A DNA stretch of 64,000 nt, taken from assembly GCF_900114535.1 (NCBI RefSeq), contig NZ_FOTK01000034.1, forward strand, positions 1 through 64,000. Reading direction: 5' to 3'. Below the pieces are notes generated by a model. It was not told the DNA's origin, ran no database searches, and saw only the letters and a program-made list of their open reading frames with translations. Made by a program: the position numbers and the translations under genes. This DNA comes from Methylobacterium pseudosasicola. Its GTDB lineage: Bacteria > Pseudomonadota > Alphaproteobacteria > Rhizobiales > Beijerinckiaceae. This document shows, one piece after another, positions 8,166-16,385 of the stretch; within the stretch, counting starts at the first letter, position 1, and every line of letters begins with the position of its first letter.

Positions 8166-9185
8166 ATGAATCGACGTGATGTCCTCGCGGGCGCCGCCGC
8201 CCTGACGGCGACCACGGTCGCGGCCCGGGCCGACCGGCTGCCCCTCGGCGACCTGCTGGGTACCCGCTATCCCGATCCGCGGGTCGAGGCGCTCGACAAG
8301 CGCTTCCGCTACAAGGTCGGCAACGCCGCAATCGAGCGCATCGCCACCGGTTTCCGCTGGGCGGAAGGCCCAGTCTATTTTAGGGACGGCGGATACTTGT
8401 TGTGGAGCGACATCCCGAACAACCGGATCATGCGCTGGCTCGAGAACGGCCACGTCAGCGTCTATCGGGCGAACTCGAACTACTCGAACGGCAACACCCG
8501 CGACCGCCAGGGCCGACTGATCACCTGCGAGCACGATACCCGCCGGGTGACCCGCACCGAGCCGGACGGGAAGATCACGGTCTTGATCGACACGTTCGAC
8601 GGCAAACCGCTCAACGCTCCCAACGACGTGGTGGTGGCCTCCGACAACGCGATCTGGTTCACCGATCCGGGCTACGGCATCGACGGGTTCTACGAGGGTC
8701 ACAAGGATAAGGCGGAACTGCCGACCCGGGTCTACCGGCTCGATCCCTCGACCGGGCAGGCCAAGGTCACGGCTGAGGGCATCGATCGGCCCAACGGCCT
8801 CGCCTTTTCGCCCGACGAGAAGATCCTCTACGTCGTTGATTCAGGCATCACCCATGGTGGGCGGGCCAATATCCGCGCCTTCACGGTCGAGGGCGACCGA
8901 CTCAGCGGCGACCGCGTCTTCGCCGAAGGCTTCGCGCCGGGCTTCACCGACGGAGTCCGCACCGATGTCGACGGGAATGTCTGGTGCTCGATGGGCTGGG
9001 CCGACCCGAAGGAGGACGGAGTGCGCTGCTACACGCCGTCGGGCGACCTGATTGGCAAGATCAACCTGCCCGAGACCTGCGCCAATCTCTGCTTCGGGAG
9101 TCCGAAGAAGAACCGGCTGTTCATGGCGGCGAGCACCTCGATCTACGCGGTCTATGTCGAGACGCAGGGAGCGATGGTGCCGTAG
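8166..9185 (+). CDS. SMP-30/gluconolactonase-family protein, Tat-exported
   Basis: A 339-residue six-bladed propeller of the SMP-30/gluconolactonase/LRE family, which hydrolyse sugar lactones or related esters with one divalent metal ion. The ATG at 8166 follows GGAGGAGACGAGTG and gives a twin-arginine signal (MNRRDVLAGAAALTAT, cut near AARADR). Conserved pieces include GFRWAEGPVYF (metal-binding Glu), LNAPNDVVVASD (metal-binding Asn), WFTDPGYG, RPNGLAFSPDEKILYV and GFTDGVRTDVDGNVW (metal-binding Asp). Export to the periplasm suggests a role on extracellular lactones. It lies between two other exported proteins; a second SMP-30 paralogue without signal peptide occurs at 53215. Confidence 0.92.
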   Translation: MNRRDVLAGAAALTATTVAARADRLPLGDLLGTRYPDPRVEALDKRFRYKVGNAAIERIATGFRWAEGPVYFRDGGYLLWSDIPNNRIMRWLENGHVSVYRANSNYSNGNTRDRQGRLITCEHDTRRVTRTEPDGKITVLIDTFDGKPLNAPNDVVVASDNAIWFTDPGYGIDGFYEGHKDKAELPTRVYRLDPSTGQAKVTAEGIDRPNGLAFSPDEKILYVVDSGITHGGRANIRAFTVEGDRLSGDRVFAEGFAPGFTDGVRTDVDGNVWCSMGWADPKEDGVRCYTPSGDLIGKINLPETCANLCFGSPKKNRLFMAASTSIYAVYVETQGAMVP

Positions 9186-9653
9186 GATACCTCGGCAGCC
9201 CCACAACGACTGCCGCGCGTGAACCCTCAACTCTTGCGTAGGAGAGGCTCGGTCGCCTGTGGGCATGACGGCAGCGTCTAATTTGACGAGTTTTCGCTCG
9301 GAAGTGGACAGGCGGCTTCCACCCATCTGAGACATTCATGCGAGCGATGCGACGCGGCTGATGCTGGCCGGAAGCAGCATGTCCGCTTCGGAGTAAGTGG
9401 AACTGCGGAGTGGACCTTCGGCTCCCGTGCGAGACTATTCAGTTCGGACACTTCCTGCGCCGACCACCTCATATTAGGCCGAGGCATCCAGCCGCAGAAC
9501 AGATGGAGGGGCTCGTCGCGGAACGCGTACGCTCTTCTCGCGAAACGGCGCGATCGGGCGCTAGTTCAACGCTGTGCCTTGTCGCGTCGCGATGAGATGT
9601 CGCTCTGACATCTGTGAGCCGCAGAAGGCCGCTGGACCGATCGAGGATCTGCG
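9186..9653 (+). other. Intergenic region, no supported gene
   Basis: About 470 bases. Short frames exist on both strands, but none has a ribosome-binding site plus family resemblance. It may hold the promoter for the hydrolase at 9654. Confidence 0.4.
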
Positions 9654-10625
9654 ATGGTGACGAGACGAACCGTGCTGGCTGGAGTTGCGCAGCCTGCCGC
9701 CCTCGCTGCGATGCCGCTTGCGGTGTGCGGCCCTGCCTCGGCCCAAGCTCCGGCCGCGAGGCAGGCACCGGGCTTCTACCGCTACAAAGTCGGTGCCATC
9801 GAGGTGACGGCGATCAACGATGGGTTCGCACTGCGGCAGCTCGACGGCTTCATTCCCAACGCACCGCCGGCTGCGCTGAAGCAGGCGATGGCGGACGCGT
9901 TCCTTCCCTCCGACGCCCTGCCCTTAACCTTCACCTCGGTCGTCCTGCGGATCCGGGGGCGCACGATCCTGGTCGACACCGGCTTCGCCGATAATGGGCC
10001 GCCGACGACGGGCTACTGGATGGCCAATTTCCGCGCAGCCGGCTTCGAACCGTCTGACGTCGACGACATCGTGATCAGCCACTTCCACCCGGACCACATC
10101 GGCGGCATCCGTCGCAAGGACGGGTCTGCGGTCTTCCCGAAGGCGCGGGTCCACGTCCCGGAGGCGGAATGGGCGTTCTGGACCGACGAAGCCCGGATGG
10201 CGGGGGCGCCGGACGGGTGGAAGCCGACGTTCGCGGCGACGAAGCGGGTATTCGGGCCCATGACGGCCGATGTGGCACGCTTCGCCGCGGGCGAGGAAGT
10301 GGTGCCTTCGTTGATCGCCGTGGCCGCGTACGGCCACACCCCCGGCCACACGGCATTCATGCTGAGATCCGACTCGGCCAAGCAGATGCTCATGGGGGAC
10401 ACGGCCAACCATCCGGCTCTCTTCGTCCGTAATCCGGACTGGGCGGCCGTGTTCGACATGGATGCCGGTCAGGCAAGTGACACGCGTAAGGCGATGCTGG
10501 ACATGGCCTCGGCAGAGGGGCTGCAAGTCTCGTTCTACCACGCACCGTTCCCGGCTGTGGGCCATATCCTCAAGGAGGCTGACGGCTTCAGGTTCGTTCC
10601 GCTTCAGTGGAGCCCGATCGCTTAG
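9654..10625 (+). CDS. Metallo-beta-lactamase-fold hydrolase, exported
   Basis: A 323-residue member of the metallo-beta-lactamase superfamily. The metal-binding motif HxHxDH is clear (VISHFHPDHIGG, near residue 145), followed by later ligands in YGHTPGHTAF and LMGDTANHPAL. The arrangement, with an N-terminal strand pair (YKVGAIEVTAINDGF) and a lid-like insert, is like methyl-parathion-hydrolase and quorum-quenching-lactonase relatives. The N-terminus MVTRRTVLAGVAQPAAL is a twin-arginine signal. Substrate cannot be named; lactones or esters are typical. Located after the SMP-30 lactonase and before a small exported protein in the same direction, fitting an exported ester/lactone-processing set. 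Confidence 0.9.
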   Translation: MVTRRTVLAGVAQPAALAAMPLAVCGPASAQAPAARQAPGFYRYKVGAIEVTAINDGFALRQLDGFIPNAPPAALKQAMADAFLPSDALPLTFTSVVLRIRGRTILVDTGFADNGPPTTGYWMANFRAAGFEPSDVDDIVISHFHPDHIGGIRRKDGSAVFPKARVHVPEAEWAFWTDEARMAGAPDGWKPTFAATKRVFGPMTADVARFAAGEEVVPSLIAVAAYGHTPGHTAFMLRSDSAKQMLMGDTANHPALFVRNPDWAAVFDMDAGQASDTRKAMLDMASAEGLQVSFYHAPFPAVGHILKEADGFRFVPLQWSPIA

Positions 10626-10703
10626 GGCCATGACGCCACTGGGCGCGGGTTCGGGCCGGAATGCGGCAATCCCTCGTTTCCGCCTCGCCGAGCAGGAGCT
10701 TCC

Positions 10704-11378
10704 ATGAAACGTCTCGCCACCGTGACACTCGCCGGCCTGATGGCGCTCGCGCACGGCCCCTGCGACGCCGCGCAGATCGAGCGTCTGAGGGGAACGATCG
10801 AGGCGGTCGACGGTGAAACTGTCAAGATCCGACCGATCGACGGCGAGACAGAGGCTGTCTTGTTTACCCCGCAGACGCGTTTCGCACTCCTCGCCAGATC
10901 CAGCCTCAGCGCTATTCGGGAGGGCGACTTCATCGGCACCGCTACGAAGGGTAGCGATCCGCCGACGGCCCTGGAAATCCACATCTTTCCTGAATCGATG
11001 CGCGGCACCGGCGAGGGGCATCGCGACTGGGATACGATCCCCGACACCCTGGCGGGCGGCAAACGCGTGAAGAGCGCGATGACGAACGGCACCGTAAGAA
11101 CTGGAGGCGGCCCGAGGGTGAAGAGCGCGATGACCAATGGTACGGTCGCAAGCAGTGGGCGGGCCGGCGATGCGACAACTCTCGTCGTCACCTACGACAA
11201 GGACCGGTCCCTGACGATTCTCGTGCCGCCACAGGCCCCGATCGTGGCCTATGAGCCGGCCGACCGCTCGATCGTTCAGCCGGGTGGTAGGGTTTTCATT
11301 ACGGCTGAGCGCGATGGCAACAGACTGAAGGCCGTCCGGATCGCCGTCGGCAAAGATGGGCTCACGCCGCCTCAGTAA
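10704..11378 (+). CDS. Exported hypothetical protein with an internal 17-residue duplication
   Basis: A 224-residue protein with a Sec-type signal (MKRLATVTLAGLMALAHG, cut near DAAQ). The mature part looks like small OB/beta-barrel modules: IEAVDGETVKIRPIDG, AIREGDFIGTATKG and MRGTGEGHRDW, then VVTYDKDRSLTILVPP and a closing VGKDGLTPPQ. Related proteins are common as uncharacterised exported proteins in Methylobacterium-like bacteria. Between residues ~120 and 155 the segment RVKSAMTNGTV occurs twice, 51 bases apart (from about 11064 and 11115). This is a tandem duplication that keeps the frame, with the copies diverged mainly at third codon positions. Function unknown. Confidence 0.75.
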   Translation: MKRLATVTLAGLMALAHGPCDAAQIERLRGTIEAVDGETVKIRPIDGETEAVLFTPQTRFALLARSSLSAIREGDFIGTATKGSDPPTALEIHIFPESMRGTGEGHRDWDTIPDTLAGGKRVKSAMTNGTVRTGGGPRVKSAMTNGTVASSGRAGDATTLVVTYDKDRSLTILVPPQAPIVAYEPADRSIVQPGGRVFITAERDGNRLKAVRIAVGKDGLTPPQ

Positions 11379-11461
11379 GGCCTTGTCGGGCGGCGAGATC
11401 AGAACTCGGCCATCGACGCGGCTCGCTCGACCTCGGGCCGGCATGGAAGTGGGAGTGACCC

Positions 11462-12523
11462 ATGGACCTCGACCGACGGCTCCTCCTTGTAGGAGCGACG
11501 GCAACGCTTCTTTCCTCCTCGGCCGTCGCAGCTGAGGACCGGCCAGCGGCACGGATGAAAGCTGTCGTCGCCGGGCCCGAGGAACCTGCTCTGGCGGAGG
11601 TCGAGACCCCGGTGCCGAAGCCGACCGAGGTCCTCGTCAGGGTCCGGGCAGCCGCCCTCAATCGCGCTGATCTGGCCGTCGCCGCGGGGCAGCCGCACGG
11701 CACCGCCGGCGGCCCCAATGCGATACCGGGCCTCGAATGGGCTGGCGAGATCGTGGCGGTCGGGGCCGAGGTAGCAGATTTTCATCCCGGTGATCGGGTC
11801 ATGTGTTCCGGCGCCGGCGGATATGCAGAATATGCCGTCGCGGATTATGGGCGCACGCTGCCGCTGCCGGCGAGCATGTCGTTCGAGACGGCCGCTACTC
11901 TGCCGGTGGCCTTGCAGACGATGCACGACGCGATCGTCACGCAGGCACGCCTGCGCCCCGGCGAGACGGTGTTGATCCAGGGAGCAAGCTCCGGGGTCGG
12001 GCTGATGGCGCTGCAGATCGCTCGTTGGCAACGGGCCTCCGTGGTGATTGGTACGTCGCGAAACCCCGAGCACCGCACGCGCCTGTCCGGTTTCGGCGCG
12101 ACACTGGCGGTCGACACGAAAGATCCGACCTGGCCCGAACAGGTCCGGCAAGCGACGGGCGGCAAGGGCGTCGACGTCATCATCGACCAAGTCTCGGCGC
12201 CGGTGGCCAACGGCAACCTGCAGGCTGCGGCTGTCCTCGGACGGATCATCAACGTCGGTCGGCTCGGGGGAGGCCGCGGTGAGTTCGATTTCGACCTGCA
12301 CGCTACCAAGCGCATCAGCTACATCGGCGTGACCAACCGAACACGGTCGATCGAAGAACAGCGCACGATCACCGCCCGCGTCCGGGCAGACCTCTGGCAA
12401 GGCGTCGCGGATGGACAGTTTAGCCTGCCGATCGACAGCAGATTTCCATTGTCAGATGCGCCGGCCGCGCTCGCGCGCATGAAGCAAAACGAGCATTTTG
12501 GAAAGATTGTCCTACGGATGTGA
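11462..12523 (+). CDS. Quinone oxidoreductase-type MDR protein with an N-terminal signal peptide
   Basis: A 353-residue zinc-independent medium-chain dehydrogenase/reductase of the NADPH:quinone reductase group. GroES-like part: VLVRVRAAALNRADLA and PGLEWAGEIVAVG. Nucleotide-binding fold: GETVLIQGASSGVGLMALQIA with the AxxGVG-type motif. Closing segment: HFGKIVLRM. The unusual part is the first ~25 residues, MDLDRRLLLVGATATLL followed by AVAAED, which look like a signal peptide, whereas these enzymes are normally cytoplasmic and use NADPH. Either it is exported or the signal-like stretch is an upstream extension and translation starts at the later ATG (MKAVVAGPE). It ends the exported-protein series. 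Confidence 0.85.
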   Translation: MDLDRRLLLVGATATLLSSSAVAAEDRPAARMKAVVAGPEEPALAEVETPVPKPTEVLVRVRAAALNRADLAVAAGQPHGTAGGPNAIPGLEWAGEIVAVGAEVADFHPGDRVMCSGAGGYAEYAVADYGRTLPLPASMSFETAATLPVALQTMHDAIVTQARLRPGETVLIQGASSGVGLMALQIARWQRASVVIGTSRNPEHRTRLSGFGATLAVDTKDPTWPEQVRQATGGKGVDVIIDQVSAPVANGNLQAAAVLGRIINVGRLGGGRGEFDFDLHATKRISYIGVTNRTRSIEEQRTITARVRADLWQGVADGQFSLPIDSRFPLSDAPAALARMKQNEHFGKIVLRM

Positions 12524-12699
12524 GCAGGCTTGATAGTCACGGCGCGTTGAATCGGACACGTCTTTCGGGGCGTCTCTACGCTTCACTGGCCTGAGCAGAG
12601 CGAATTGTGCGCGAAGGGGGCCGTGCTTTCCGGCCAACCATTGTCTTGAGCTGGCTATAAGCCATCGACGGATTCGAAAAGCAGCCAATGCCATAAGCA

Positions 12700-12953
12700 G
12701 ACGGATCCATCCGTAGAGTAGTGAGCGCTACGGGCGGACGCCACAAAATTTTAAAATGTTAATTCAATTGGAAAAATGGAAGGTTCAACTCATGAATAAA
12801 AGCAATTATAAGTTAAGTTCAACAATGTACGATAAAAGGCCTTCGAAACCAACATAATTGTCTTCAAAGCAATTTGTTTTCATATATATAGTCGAAAATA
12901 ATTAACAATAAATGGTCTTTGGACTCGGCGACGACTTATTATTTACGGATCGC
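12700..12953 (+). other. AT-rich intergenic segment
   Basis: A sharply AT-rich stretch (for example around 12745-12800 and 12880-12910) in otherwise GC-rich DNA. It may be a regulatory region or a trace of imported DNA. It contains the 21-codon frame listed separately. Confidence 0.4.
12792..12857 (+). CDS. Possible 21-residue peptide gene
   Basis: ATG at 12792 preceded by GGAAGG eight bases upstream, ending in TAA. The product MNKSNYKLSSTMYDK plus six more residues is polar and contains two tyrosines. The frame is short enough to occur by chance in AT-rich DNA; the well-placed ribosome-binding site is the only support. No maturation enzyme gene is adjacent. Confidence 0.2.
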   Translation: MNKSNYKLSSTMYDKRPSKPT

Positions 12954-13100
12954 TTAAAACGCGATGGGGCTTTCATATTGCTCGGTCAATTTTTGATCGT
13001 GAGCATATCGGTCAGGAATTCCATCAGATGTATGGGAAATCGTCCGACGCCCGAATGTCTGAGCCCAGGTGAGCCTCGTCACATTCTCGGAAATAGGCAT
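12954..13100 (-). CDS. 48-residue hypothetical protein
   Basis: The ATG at 13100 is preceded by AAGGAGG eight bases upstream, one of the best ribosome-binding sites in the window. The product (MPISENVTRLTWAQTFG...) is polar and basic-to-neutral and has no signal peptide, membrane segment or known domain. The frame remains open upstream, but the ribosome-binding site points to this ATG. No neighbour on the same strand suggests a role. Confidence 0.5.
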   Translation of the reverse strand: MPISENVTRLTWAQTFGRRTISHTSDGIPDRYAHDQKLTEQYESPIAF

Positions 13101-13569
13101 GGCCGTCTCCTCCTTGCCGGCCGCTTTGCATCGCTTCTTCGCGGCAGCACCTATCCATCGCAAGACCAGGGGCCCTCTTGCATAGGAAGTTGGTGCAGAT
13201 GCATTCAGGATGACGCTGCGCCTTAGAGATCTAGCGATACCGCGCCGTCCCCGACATCGATTGATCATGAGTTTCCTTCAGGCTGACATGTAAGAGCATG
13301 CTCGTACTCAAACCCAACACGATTCGCGCACAACGGCCGCATGGCTGCTCCGGCCTGCTTCCGAACTCCGCCCAGCGGGAATTACCAGCACCTTGCCTTC
13401 CCATTCATACGAAGTTTGTAAAGTTGTCAGCGCGATGTGGAATGCGGTCTGCACCGGGCACGATGATGCGAACGCTTGCCCAGCATGGAAATCGTTTCTC
13501 TTGGCCTTCTGCATGCTCAACCGAAGGTGTGATGGACGCCCTCGGATTCGTGCTTAGCCGATCACGAAA
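13101..13569 (+). other. Intergenic region upstream of the palindrome
   Basis: About 470 bases without a supported gene. Open frames of ~70-107 codons on both strands overlap each other and lack ribosome-binding sites and family likeness. Confidence 0.35.
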
Positions 13570-13607
13570 GCTCCGTGGACCAGTCCATATGGACTGGTCC
13601 ACGGAGC
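13570..13607. repeat. 38-bp perfect palindrome before the regulator/kinase operon
   Basis: Two 19-base arms meet without a spacer at the central CATATG (13586-13591); the outer ends read GCTCCGTGG and CCACGGAGC. It lies 39 bases before the ATG of the LuxR-type response regulator. It could be an operator for a dimeric or tetrameric protein, a very stable hairpin in the 5' leader, or a scar of a mobile element. No T-tract follows, so an intrinsic terminator is unlikely. Confidence 0.85.
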
Positions 13608-13646
13608 ATGACTGCGCTTAGGCGTTTGCACTAAACAGGATTGGGC

Positions 13647-14243
13647 ATGGCGCAGGAAGCGATCCTCATCATCGACGACCACGCGCTATTCCGATCCGGC
13701 ATCGTGTCGATGCTAGCGACGGCATTTGACAGTATCTCGATCGTCGACTGCGCATCACTGCACGAGGCCCTCACCATCGACGCCGTCGTGCCTACGGTCG
13801 TCCTCCTGGACATCCAGTTGCCCGGCTTGAGTGGCCTTGAAGGGATGGGCCTGCTCCAGCAACGCTGGCCCGCCGCCAGAATCGTCGTCGTCTCCGCCCT
13901 GGATATGCCCGATACAGTTGGCGCATCGCTCGCTCAGGGAGCGTGTGCTTTCCTGTCCAAGACGGACCGGCCAGACAGGATGATGTCAGTCCTGCGCGAG
14001 ATGCTGGAGGATCCTCCCGCTACTCCAAGTGTCGGCGGCGCCATCTGTCCATCGTTGACGCCACGGCAGGCAGAGGTGCTCACCCTCGTCGGACGGGGAT
14101 TGTCCAACAAGATGATCGGACGGCGTCTCGGTCTATCGGAGCATACGGTTCGCGGCCACGTGCAGGGTTTGTTATCGGTCTTGAGAGTCGCCAGGCGCGC
14201 TGAAGCTGTCTTCAAGGCTCAACAGCTTGGCCTCATTCGATGA
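13647..14243 (+). CDS. NarL/LuxR-type response regulator
   Basis: A 198-residue two-domain regulator. Receiver: acidic pair in LIIDDHALF, phospho-acceptor D55 (VVLLDIQLPG), conserved serine in VVSALD, lysine in FLSKTDRP. Output: LuxR/NarL helix-turn-helix in the last ~65 residues (LTPRQAEVLTLVGRGLSNK, then IGRRLGLSEHTVRGHVQGLL). The start is ATG 13647 with AGGA seven bases upstream; a TTG two codons earlier is less likely. Its stop overlaps the start of the hybrid kinase (ATGA at 14240), so the two are translated as a coupled pair and almost certainly form one signalling system. The 38-bp palindrome directly upstream is a candidate control site. Confidence 0.92.
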   Translation: MAQEAILIIDDHALFRSGIVSMLATAFDSISIVDCASLHEALTIDAVVPTVVLLDIQLPGLSGLEGMGLLQQRWPAARIVVVSALDMPDTVGASLAQGACAFLSKTDRPDRMMSVLREMLEDPPATPSVGGAICPSLTPRQAEVLTLVGRGLSNKMIGRRLGLSEHTVRGHVQGLLSVLRVARRAEAVFKAQQLGLIR

Positions 14244-15994
14244 CTTTATCGCAGGACCACCGAATCGTCGCCGAGGAGCTGCGGCTCGTTCTGGACGGCG
14301 TCATGCAGTCGATCGCCGTCGGTTTCCTCGTCTCGACGCTCATGCTGCTCGTGTTGTGGACGCTGGCGCCTCATGCCGTCCTACTGAGCTGGTATGTCGC
14401 GTTCCTAGTCGAGCGAGTAGCGGCGGCTGCCTTTGCTCGCCGTATGCGCCATACCGTGAGCGAACCCGCGAGTGCGCGCCGGATTGAGCGCGTCGTCTTC
14501 CTGAGCAAAATCGTCGAAGGCTCGATCCTGGGTTCGTTGATATGGATCGCACTCCCGCTGCAAGTCCCTGCGGTGAGCATCCTGACGATGTCGTTGCTGG
14601 GGGCGACCTGCAGCAACGGCGTCTCGCTTCTGGCACCACGGCGCCATCTTTATCTTGCGCTCGTCATCCCCATAGTCACGTTAGCGTCGGTGACCCTGTG
14701 GTCGCTAGGCGGTATCCCCTATCGAGCGCTGGCGATCTGCTCGATCCTCTTCGTCGTCGGGCAGTACGGTCAGGTCGTGCTTGCCAGCCGTCGCGTCCGA
14801 GAGTCTATCGAACTTCGTTTCGAGAACACTGCCCTTATCGAGCAGTTACGCGCTGAGACTGCCGCTGCCCACCTCGCTCGTCGCGACGCCGAGTACGCCA
14901 ATTCCGCAAAGTCGCAATTTCTCGCGGCCGCCAGTCACGACCTGCGCCAACCCGTTCATGCCCTCGGCTTGTTCCTCCAGGCTCTGAGCCAGACGAGTCT
15001 CGCCAGCCCTCAGCGGCGGATCCTCCAAAATGCTCAGACCGCGAACGTCGCCTCGACTGATATGCTCAACACGTTGCTGGATTTCTCGCGCCTCGAGGCT
15101 GGAGTCGTCACGCCTCGACCGAGAGCTTTCGAACTTCAACCCCTGCTCGACAAGATCGAGAACGATCTGGCCCATCTTGCCGATGCCAAGGGCTTGATCT
15201 ACCGAACGCCGCAAACGGATCTAGCAATCGTCTCAGACGCCGCCTTGCTGGAACTGGTCCTGCGTAATCTCGTCCTCAACGCTATCCGCTATACGGATCA
15301 CGGCGGCTTGCTCATCGGCTGCCGCCGCCGAAGCGCGAATGTGTCGATCGAAGTTTACGACACTGGCATTGGCATCCCCGAGGACAAACGAGAGGAAATT
15401 TTCCGCGAGTTCTATCAGCTCGGCAATCCCGAACGCGACCGCCACCAGGGACTTGGGCTGGGGCTCGCGATCGCCCGGGGCATCGCCGGGGCACTAGGTC
15501 ACGTACTCTCTCTTTCGTCGAGGGAGGGGAGCGGCAGCGTGTTTCGCATCCTTGTTCCCAGAACGCTCGAAGTCGAGGCCGACGACGATCGCCCCGCGGG
15601 CAATCTAGAGGGGGGCAGATTGACCGGTTCGCGTATTATGATCGTTGATGACGATGCCATCGTTCGCGACGCGATGATGGCGCTCCTCTCCGGTTGGGGA
15701 TGCTTGTGCTGGGCATTTGAGGACCCGAGCGACGTTGCACGGTTCCCCGGGCACGAGCCCGCCCCCGATGCGCTGATTTGCGATTACCGGCTGCGCGGGG
15801 GCCAAACGGGCGCCGAAGCCATCGCAATGCTGAGGCAACATTGGAAACGGCCGATCCCGGCGATCCTCATTACTGGCGACACTGCGCCCGTTCGCATGCG
15901 GGAGGCCTCGGACAGCGGAGTCCCGCTAATTCATAAGCCGGTTCGACCAGATCTGCTTCGAAGTGCCCTTATAGCGTTGATTTCACAACGGTAA
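14240..15994 (+). CDS. Hybrid sensor histidine kinase with C-terminal receiver
   Basis: A 584-residue membrane kinase. Residues ~20-185 contain about six hydrophobic segments (for example VGFLVSTLMLLVLWTLA and LYLALVIPIVTLASVTLW) with no large periplasmic sensor, so the signal is probably sensed in the membrane. Next comes the dimerisation box with H233 (AASHDLRQPVHALGLF). The ATP-binding domain has LVLNAIRYTD, DTGIGIP and GLGLGLAIARG. A receiver closes the protein (IMIVDDDAIVRD, ALICDYRLRGG, LIHKPVRP). This layout matches kinases that pair with a NarL-type regulator, which is exactly the gene coupled upstream. The C-terminal receiver may act as a phosphate sink or regulate the kinase. Confidence 0.93.
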   Translation: MTLSQDHRIVAEELRLVLDGVMQSIAVGFLVSTLMLLVLWTLAPHAVLLSWYVAFLVERVAAAAFARRMRHTVSEPASARRIERVVFLSKIVEGSILGSLIWIALPLQVPAVSILTMSLLGATCSNGVSLLAPRRHLYLALVIPIVTLASVTLWSLGGIPYRALAICSILFVVGQYGQVVLASRRVRESIELRFENTALIEQLRAETAAAHLARRDAEYANSAKSQFLAAASHDLRQPVHALGLFLQALSQTSLASPQRRILQNAQTANVASTDMLNTLLDFSRLEAGVVTPRPRAFELQPLLDKIENDLAHLADAKGLIYRTPQTDLAIVSDAALLELVLRNLVLNAIRYTDHGGLLIGCRRRSANVSIEVYDTGIGIPEDKREEIFREFYQLGNPERDRHQGLGLGLAIARGIAGALGHVLSLSSREGSGSVFRILVPRTLEVEADDDRPAGNLEGGRLTGSRIMIVDDDAIVRDAMMALLSGWGCLCWAFEDPSDVARFPGHEPAPDALICDYRLRGGQTGAEAIAMLRQHWKRPIPAILITGDTAPVRMREASDSGVPLIHKPVRPDLLRSALIALISQR

Positions 15995-16385
15995 ACGCCG
16001 ATATGCTGTTGAGTTTGTTGCCAGTGCCGAACGCCCACGTCGGCTCTGGTGCGTTGGCGGCCCAAGATCCGGATTGAAAACTCGTCGGCTGTAGTCGACG
16101 GAGAGCAGGCTATCGGCTTCACTCGTATCTATGTCCGGCGGTCATGCATGCGCCGCTTCTCTCTATGAATACTGGCAACTGCAGATTAATGGGGCGGATG
16201 AGGACGCTGAACTCGAGACGTCCGGCGGCTGCCTGGTTAAGGGAGGGCTCGATACCCTAGGCAGGTTGGCCCAGCCGATTGCCGGAAAGCTCAGGCGATC
16301 AACCGTGACGAATGTCGACGTGGAGGGTGTTCCTGAGCCAATCGAATGTTGGCAACGCTCTACTGGCGTCCCGTAAGAACGTCGA
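15995..16385 (+). other. Intergenic region, no supported gene
   Basis: About 390 bases between the converging kinase and MucR-like genes. An 81-codon plus frame at 16131 has no recognisable features. Terminators for both sides would be expected here, but no convincing hairpin with a T-tract was seen. Confidence 0.35.

Noticed and set aside
9924-11552. 542-codon open frame on the minus strand
   Set aside because: It lies antisense to the metallo-beta-lactamase and neighbouring genes, has no family motifs, and reflects the codon bias of GC-rich DNA.
13570-13607. Palindrome as an intrinsic terminator
   Set aside because: No T-tract follows on either strand and it lies just before a start codon.
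13298-13621. 107-codon plus frame running through the palindrome
   Set aside because: Reads through the 38-bp palindrome with no conserved features and ends just before the real regulator gene.
16131-16376. 81-codon plus frame before the MucR-like gene
   Set aside because: No ribosome-binding site, no family resemblance; competes with an equally featureless minus frame.
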